This document shows positions 6,970 to 10,700 of a stretch of DNA of 10,700 bases, piece after piece. The notes under the pieces were generated by a model that did not search any database, had not been told where the DNA came from, and saw only the letters and a list, made by a program, of their open reading frames with translations. The position numbers were made by a program, and so were the translations under genes. Each line of letters opens with the position of its first letter. Position 1 is the stretch's first letter. The DNA is taken from positions 1 to 10,700 of the forward strand of contig JANXTP010000267.1 of the NCBI GenBank assembly GCA_025352345.1, read 5' to 3'. The stretch is from Burkholderiales bacterium (GTDB taxonomy: Bacteria; Pseudomonadota; Gammaproteobacteria; Burkholderiales; Burkholderiaceae_C).

Positions 6970-7626
6970 TCAAAAACCCAGGCTGGCCAGCAGGTCGTCG
7001 ACTTCGCCCTGGTTGGCCACGACATCCGTGCGACCTGCCGCATCGACCACCGGGCCCTGCAGCAGGTGCTGTTCAACCCTGTGCACTTGCTCCGGCGGGG
7101 CCGCTTGAACCAGCAGCCTGACCAGGCTGTCTTCAAGTTCGCTGGCGAGCGCGACCACCTTGGCAACGACCTGACCGGTCAGGTCATGGAAATCCTGCGC
7201 CATCATGATGTCGGTCAGGTGGGTGTCGATCCGCGCGGTGGCGGCTTCGACCTCGCTGACGAAATTCAGGATCGAACCCGAGGCCACGGCCTTCACTGGG
7301 TCGGCGACGATGGCCGCGGCGATGCGCCGTGTTTCCTGGATGATGTGCGCGTGGTCGGCCTTCGCGCAGTCCACCGAATTCAACACCTTCTCGGCGGCCG
7401 CACCGGTCTTCTCGGCGATGTAGTTGAGTCGGCTGCGCGCATCGGGCAGGCCTTCGGCCGCGACCTGCAGCTTGGGCATCACGCCGAGTTGACTCAAGGT
7501 GTCGTGCAACTGCCGCGTGATCGCGCCGAGTTGCTGAAAGACTTCAGGCGAGGCGCCTACGGTCCCGGCGTTCGCCGCGGAGGCATCCATCGGTAGGCCG
7601 ACGCTCGCGAGTTCGTTCATGTTCAT
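6970..7626 (-). CDS. cheZ: Protein phosphatase CheZ
   Basis: Phosphatase that terminates the chemotaxis signal by hydrolysing CheY-P. Its 218 residues match E. coli CheZ in length. The long helical hairpin includes the active motif DFHDLTGQVV with catalytic Asp148 and Gln152. The C-terminus GEVDDLLASLGF is the CheY-binding amphipathic peptide, nearly as in E. coli, and is joined through a flexible linker (about 175-206). The ATG at 7626 has AAAGGA with about 8 nt spacing. It lies 14 nt downstream of the canonical cheY stop, the usual cheYZ arrangement. The N-terminal 30 residues are Ala/Gly-rich and less conserved. Confidence 0.97.
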   Translation of the reverse strand: MNMNELASVGLPMDASAANAGTVGASPEVFQQLGAITRQLHDTLSQLGVMPKLQVAAEGLPDARSRLNYIAEKTGAAAEKVLNSVDCAKADHAHIIQETRRIAAAIVADPVKAVASGSILNFVSEVEAATARIDTHLTDIMMAQDFHDLTGQVVAKVVALASELEDSLVRLLVQAAPPEQVHRVEQHLLQGPVVDAAGRTDVVANQGEVDDLLASLGF

Positions 7627-7640
7627 GGTGGCCGTCCTTT

Positions 7641-8039
7641 TTACGCCGTGGCAGCCAGTTTCTGCATGATCTTCTGCACCTTTTCTTCCAGCGTTGCCTT
7701 CGTGAAAGGCTTGACGATGTAGCCGGCGGCGCCGTCCTGCGCGGCGCGCACGATGTCTTCCTTGCGCGCTTCAGCGGTCACCATCAGCACTGGCAGGTGC
7801 TTCAGGGAGTCGTCCTTCTTGATCGCCGACAGCAGATCGAAGCCGTTCATGTTCGGCATGTTGATGTCGCTGACGATGAAGTCGAATTTCTGGTTCTTCA
7901 GCATGCCGAGCGCGACGGCGCCGTCTTCGGCCTCTTCGGCGTTGTTGTAGCCAATCTCCTTCAAGAGACCACGCACGATGCGGCGCATGGTGGAGAAGTC
8001 GTCCACGATCAGGAATTTCATGTCGGTCGAGTGGCTCAT
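7641..8039 (-). CDS. cheY: Chemotaxis response regulator CheY (motor type)
   Basis: Single-domain response regulator that, when phosphorylated by CheA, binds FliM and changes flagellar rotation. Its 132 residues are very close to enterobacterial CheY: FLIVDDFSTMRRIVRGLLKE with Asp13/Asp14, phospho-acceptor Asp58 (SDINMPNMNG), Thr88 in PVLMVTAEA, Tyr107 and Lys110 in GYIVKPFT. The ATG at 8039 is preferred because GAGGA lies about 5 nt upstream. A TTG at 8060 would add 7 residues with no ribosome site of note. It follows motB by 42 nt and precedes cheZ by 14 nt. Confidence 0.98.
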   Translation of the reverse strand: MSHSTDMKFLIVDDFSTMRRIVRGLLKEIGYNNAEEAEDGAVALGMLKNQKFDFIVSDINMPNMNGFDLLSAIKKDDSLKHLPVLMVTAEARKEDIVRAAQDGAAGYIVKPFTKATLEEKVQKIMQKLAATA

Positions 8040-8081
8040 GGCAATCCTCGGAATGGGCAAGCGAAAGGTAAATGAAAGAAT

Positions 8082-9038
8082 CTATCGGACAGTGGCCGCC
8101 GAAATTGAGGAGAGTTCGACCCCGGCAGGTGGGTCGCCGGTCGATATCGCCGGCGCCTCGGGTTCCGACAGGTTGCTGAAGAAGCGGTCCTCGGCGTCGC
8201 GGTTCATCACGATGATGCTGATGCGCCGGTTGGTCGGGCTCAGCGGCTCGGTGTCGGGCAGCGGGCGGCTCGATGCCAGCCCTTGCACACGCAACACCCG
8301 GGTGTCGGGCAGGCCGCCGGCCAGCAGTTCACGGCGTGACGAGTTGGCACGATCGGACGACAGCTCCCAGTTGCTGTAGCCACGTTCGCCGCTGCCGAAC
8401 GGTTGCGCGTCGGTGTGGCCTTCGAGCGTCAGCCGATTCGGCACATCGGCCAGCACCTCGCCGATGATCTGCAGCAGCTCGCGCATGTACGGTTTGACGA
8501 TCGAGCTGCCGCTGTCGAACATCGGCCGGTTGTCGGCATCGACGATCTGGATGCGCAGTCCTTCGGGGGTCATGTCGATTCGGATCTGCCCCTGCATCGA
8601 GGCCAGCCGTGGGTTGGCCGCCAGCACGTCCTGAACCTTCTGCTTCAGCTCTTCGAGCCGGGCTTTCTCGGCCGCTCGCTGGTCGGCTTTCAGGGCCAGC
8701 AGGTTGATCGTGCTGCGCCTGCCGGCGGTCTCGCCCTTCTTGACCTGTCCCTCGGTGCGCGACAGATCCTGTCCACCCCCCTTGAGCACATGCGCCGAAT
8801 CGCCGGAGCCCGAGCCGCCGCTCAGCGACACCTTCAGCGGTGAGGCGAAGAAGTCGGAGATGCCCTTTTTGTCGCCCTCGGTGGTGGATCCCAGCAGCCA
8901 CATCAACAGGAAGAACGCCATCATCGCCGTCACGAAGTCGGCGTAGGCGATCTTCCACGCACCGCCATGCGCTCCGTGGCTGGCCTTCTTGATCCGCTTG
9001 ATGATGATCGGCTGCAGCTTCTTGGAGTCACCAGCCAT
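8082..9038 (-). CDS. motB: Flagellar stator protein MotB
   Basis: Inner-membrane stator subunit that anchors the MotA/MotB proton channel to peptidoglycan. It has 318 residues. A basic cytoplasmic N-terminus carries the HGAHGGAWKIAYADFVTAMM signature, and the proton-binding Asp is Asp34 within the single TM helix (about 29-50). A periplasmic plug/linker region (about 52-150) follows, then an OmpA-like peptidoglycan-binding domain (about 160-285) with LEGHTDAQPF (205-214), SNWELSSDRAN (222-232) and NRRISIIV (270-277). The Asp shows it is H+-driven MotB. The ATG at 9038 has GGAG 6 nt upstream. An unusually long 162-nt spacer with strong dyad symmetry separates it from motA. Confidence 0.97.
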   Translation of the reverse strand: MAGDSKKLQPIIIKRIKKASHGAHGGAWKIAYADFVTAMMAFFLLMWLLGSTTEGDKKGISDFFASPLKVSLSGGSGSGDSAHVLKGGGQDLSRTEGQVKKGETAGRRSTINLLALKADQRAAEKARLEELKQKVQDVLAANPRLASMQGQIRIDMTPEGLRIQIVDADNRPMFDSGSSIVKPYMRELLQIIGEVLADVPNRLTLEGHTDAQPFGSGERGYSNWELSSDRANSSRRELLAGGLPDTRVLRVQGLASSRPLPDTEPLSPTNRRISIIVMNRDAEDRFFSNLSEPEAPAISTGDPPAGVELSSISAATVR

Positions 9039-9200
9039 AGAGGGCTCCAGGGTAGTGCTTAGCGGAGATCAACAGGTGAGCGAAGACGTCGCGGGCCAGC
9101 GCCGGGTCGCCCCCAGCAGCCCGCGCTCCCCAGGGGCCACCAAAGTGGTCCTCTTCGTGGCCCACGGGGAGCGACGACGTACCCGGCGTCTTGGGGGTCG
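9039..9200 (-). repeat. Dyad-symmetric motA-motB spacer (potential long hairpin)
   Basis: The 162-nt spacer has no plausible gene but carries nested inverted repeats. Inner arms at 9126-9140 and 9157-9171 pair over 15 positions with only two central mismatches (CTCCCC..GGGCCAC against GTGGCCC..GGGGAG), around a 16-nt loop. The loop contains GTGGTCC, which could pair alternatively with the GGGCCAC arm if wobble is allowed. An outer pair, CGCCGGGT/ACCCGGCG, flanks this structure. There is no T-run, so it is not a standard terminator. It may be an mRNA structure tuning MotA:MotB levels or a degenerate palindromic repeat element. Confidence 0.65.
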
Positions 9201-10061
9201 TCATTTCCTGCCTTTGACGTGGCTTTCCAACTCGGCGAATGTCGGGCGGTCGGTCGAGAACAGCACCTTGCGGCCGAATTCCACCGCCACCTGCGGAGCG
9301 TAGCCCTGCATGCTGGCCAGCAGCGTGGTCTTGATGCACTGCAGTTCCTTCGAGCCGTCTTCGACCTTCTGCTCCAGCAGCCCGCCCAAGGGCTCGACGA
9401 AACCGTAGGCCAGCAAGATGCCGAGGAAGGTGCCGACCAGCGCCGAGGCGATCATGCCGCCCAGGATGGCTGGCGCCTGGCCGACCGAGCCCATGGTGTT
9501 GACCACGCCCAGCACCGCCGCGACGATGCCGAACGCCGGCAGACCGCCTGCTAGGCGGCCGATCGCGGCCACAGCCGCATGCTCTTCGTTGTGATGGGTC
9601 TCGATCTCGCTGTCCATCAGGCTTTCGATCTCGTGGGCGTTGAGGTTGCCCGAAACCATCATGCGCAGGTAGTCGGTGATGAACTCGACCACATGGTGGT
9701 CGTGGCCGACCACCGGATACTTCTTGAAGACCGCCGAGTTGTGCGGGTCTTCGACGTCCTGCTCGATCGACATCAGGCCTTCCTTGCGTGCCTTCTGCAG
9801 GATGTCGTAGAGCAGCGCCATCAGTTCCATGTAGCGCGCCTTGCTGTACTTGCTGCCCTTGAAGCACGCACCCAGGCCCTTCAGGCTGGACTTGATGACC
9901 TTCATCTGGTTGTTGGCCACGAATGCACCGAGTGCCGAGCCGAGGATGGTGATCAACTCGAACGGCAGGGCGTGCAGGATCACGGTGATGTTCCCGCCGT
10001 GGGCGATGTACACGCCAAAGATGCAGGCCATGGCCAGGCCCCAACCGATGAGTACGAACAT
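9201..10061 (-). CDS. motA: Flagellar stator protein MotA
   Basis: Inner-membrane subunit that with MotB forms the proton-driven stator and pushes on FliG. It has 286 residues. Membrane segments lie at about 1-21, 34-52, 172-192 and 204-224, with a large cytoplasmic loop between the second and third. The torque-generating residues of E. coli MotA are matched by Arg92 and Glu100 (ARKEGLMSIE), and the two conserved prolines by Pro175 (GLPAFGIVAAVLG) and Pro224 (VEPLGG). The ATG at 10061 is chosen because MFVLIGWG is the normal MotA N-terminus and GGAAG lies upstream. The GTG at 10094 would add 11 residues before TM1. It is first in its operon, behind a sigma-28-like promoter. Confidence 0.97.
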   Translation of the reverse strand: MFVLIGWGLAMACIFGVYIAHGGNITVILHALPFELITILGSALGAFVANNQMKVIKSSLKGLGACFKGSKYSKARYMELMALLYDILQKARKEGLMSIEQDVEDPHNSAVFKKYPVVGHDHHVVEFITDYLRMMVSGNLNAHEIESLMDSEIETHHNEEHAAVAAIGRLAGGLPAFGIVAAVLGVVNTMGSVGQAPAILGGMIASALVGTFLGILLAYGFVEPLGGLLEQKVEDGSKELQCIKTTLLASMQGYAPQVAVEFGRKVLFSTDRPTFAELESHVKGRK

Positions 10062-10118
10062 GCTGAGACTGCTTCCGAAATGAGTGCCCGGCACGACTGG
10101 CGTGACGCGCTTGCTCCT

Positions 10119-10145
10119 ATATCGACCCGATCGATCTCGCCTTGA
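10119..10145 (-). promoter_or_regulatory. Sigma-28 (FliA) promoter of the motA operon
   Basis: Minus-strand TCAAG (10145-10141) and GTCGATAT (10126-10119) are separated by exactly 14 nt, the spacing of the FliA consensus TAAAG-N14-GCCGATAA. They match 4 of 5 and 6 of 8 positions. Transcription would start near 10112, about 50 nt before the motA ATG. The placement after the flhC terminator and before a class III motility operon is what the flagellar cascade predicts. Confidence 0.7.
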
Positions 10146-10212
10146 GTGTCGGGCGGCTCAGGCTGGGGGGATTCCCGCATCAACAGGCGAATCGACAGCC
10201 ATTACGGGCGCG

Positions 10213-10240
10213 CAAAAAATCGGACCCCGAAGAGTCCGTT
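10213..10240 (-). terminator. Rho-independent terminator downstream of flhC
   Basis: On the minus strand CGGACTC pairs with GGGTCCG (one G-U wobble) around a TTCG tetraloop closed by C-G, the very stable UUCG fold. It is followed by A and six T's (10220-10214). This is a textbook intrinsic terminator about 130 nt after the flhC stop. It separates flhC transcription from motA. Confidence 0.9.
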
Positions 10241-10317
10241 GAAACGCACATGGGGTGCGAGGAGGAGACACCACGCAAGAAACCGATCTTGCAGTGTTGG
10301 GTTGATCGGTGCGCCGC

Positions 10318-10363
10318 GGGGCGACTTGAGCGCCCCGGATCACGGCACAGGCCGACACCGTGA
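10318..10363 (-). other. Two hairpins in the flhC 3' untranslated region
   Basis: Just after the flhC stop, TCACGG/CCGTGA (10340-10345 and 10358-10363) form a 6-bp stem with a 12-nt loop. GGGGCG/CGCCCC (10318-10323 and 10331-10336) form a 6-bp stem with a 7-nt loop. Neither has a T-run. They could protect the flhC 3' end or bind a small RNA. The rest of the 305-nt flhC-motA spacer holds only the terminator and FliA promoter, with no gene. Confidence 0.5.
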
Positions 10364-10366
10364 GAT

Positions 10367-10700
10367 TCAATGCAACTGGATGCCACCGGCGGCCTTGCCC
10401 TTGCCGGCGCGGGCCGGGGGGTTGCACAGGCCGCAAACGTAGTGGCGTGAAATTTCGTGGGGGTGTGTCACGAAGTGCCCGCCGCACTTGGAGCACTTGG
10501 TCATCGTCAGCATGCCGTTGTCGATGAACTTGACCAGGCGCCAGGCGCGCGTCACCGACAGCAGTTCTTCCAGGCCCTGGGCCTGGGTCTGCTCCTGGTA
10601 CAGCTGGTAGGCCTTGATGACGGTGTCGATCTCGTCCATCTCGGCGACCTTGTTCAGGTACTCGTGGATGTTCAGGAACAGCGAGGCGTGGATGTTCGGC
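10367..10700 (-). CDS. flhC: Flagellar master transcriptional regulator FlhC, C-terminal part
   Basis: FlhC forms the FlhD4C2 activator that switches on class II flagellar genes. About 111 residues are visible. The frame is open through the window end, so the N-terminal part is missing. The visible part begins PNIHASLFLNIHEYL, matching the NVHASMF region of E. coli FlhC. It continues with VIKAYQLYQEQ and SVTRAWRLVKFIDNGML, then the zinc site with four cysteines in CSKCGGHFVTHPHE and YVCGLCNPPAR. It ends with a short basic Gly/Lys tail. The stop is TGA at 10369-10367. FlhD is expected just upstream, outside the window. The ATG at 10639 is internal and not the start. Confidence 0.97.
   Translation of the reverse strand, partial: PNIHASLFLNIHEYLNKVAEMDEIDTVIKAYQLYQEQTQAQGLEELLSVTRAWRLVKFIDNGMLTMTKCSKCGGHFVTHPHEISRHYVCGLCNPPARAGKGKAAGGIQLH

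Noticed and set aside
6951..7166. N-terminal 72-residue extension of the EAL protein
   Set aside because: Those codons lie entirely within or just after cheZ in another frame and look like shadow sequence. The ATG at 6950 gives a normal EAL protein.
9028..10044. 338-codon minus-strand frame across motA and the motA-motB spacer
   Set aside because: It is a +1 shadow of motA, rich in Arg/Gly/His with no domain. motA itself is unmistakable in the other frame.

Overview
The window is a GC-rich stretch of motility and chemotaxis genes. It looks like a chromosome of the Burkholderiales (Betaproteobacteria), possibly the Leptothrix/Rubrivivax/Ideonella side. The grounds are the FlhC class master regulator directly before motA, a beta-type CheA with GFGF-type linker repeats, a 4HB-type chemoreceptor, CheZ, and heavily G/C-biased third codon positions. 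Genus cannot be fixed by eye.

Layout, right to left, because most genes lie on the minus strand. (1) 10700-10367: C-terminal part of flhC, followed by two hairpins and a strong intrinsic terminator with a UUCG loop. (2) 10145-6099: a motility operon, motA-motB-cheY-cheZ-EAL phosphodiesterase, preceded by a good match to a sigma-28 (FliA) promoter. A long dyad-symmetric spacer separates motA from motB. (3) 4353-6141, plus strand: a two-gene system of opposite polarity, a receiver-HisKA_3 histidine kinase and a NarL/LuxR-type response regulator. The regulator gene collides tail to tail with the EAL gene, overlapping it by 43 bp. (4) 4103-1, minus strand: a chemotaxis operon encoding a small CheZ-like DxxxQ protein, a second single-domain CheY-like regulator, the chemotaxis kinase CheA, and a methyl-accepting chemotaxis protein cut off by the window edge.

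How they fit together: FlhC (with FlhD, outside the window) starts the flagellar cascade and FliA then reads motA onward. The MCP signals through CheA, which phosphorylates CheY to reverse the motor, and CheZ removes the phosphate. MotA/MotB form the stator. The EAL enzyme links c-di-GMP turnover to the motility operon. The most interesting point is that the window holds two separate CheY plus DxxxQ-phosphatase-like pairs. The second pair (3624-4103 and 3196-3558) uses a short protein that conserves the CheZ catalytic Asp and Gln but little else recognisable. It sits in the cheA operon rather than the motor operon. No mobile elements, tRNA, rRNA or CRISPR arrays were seen.
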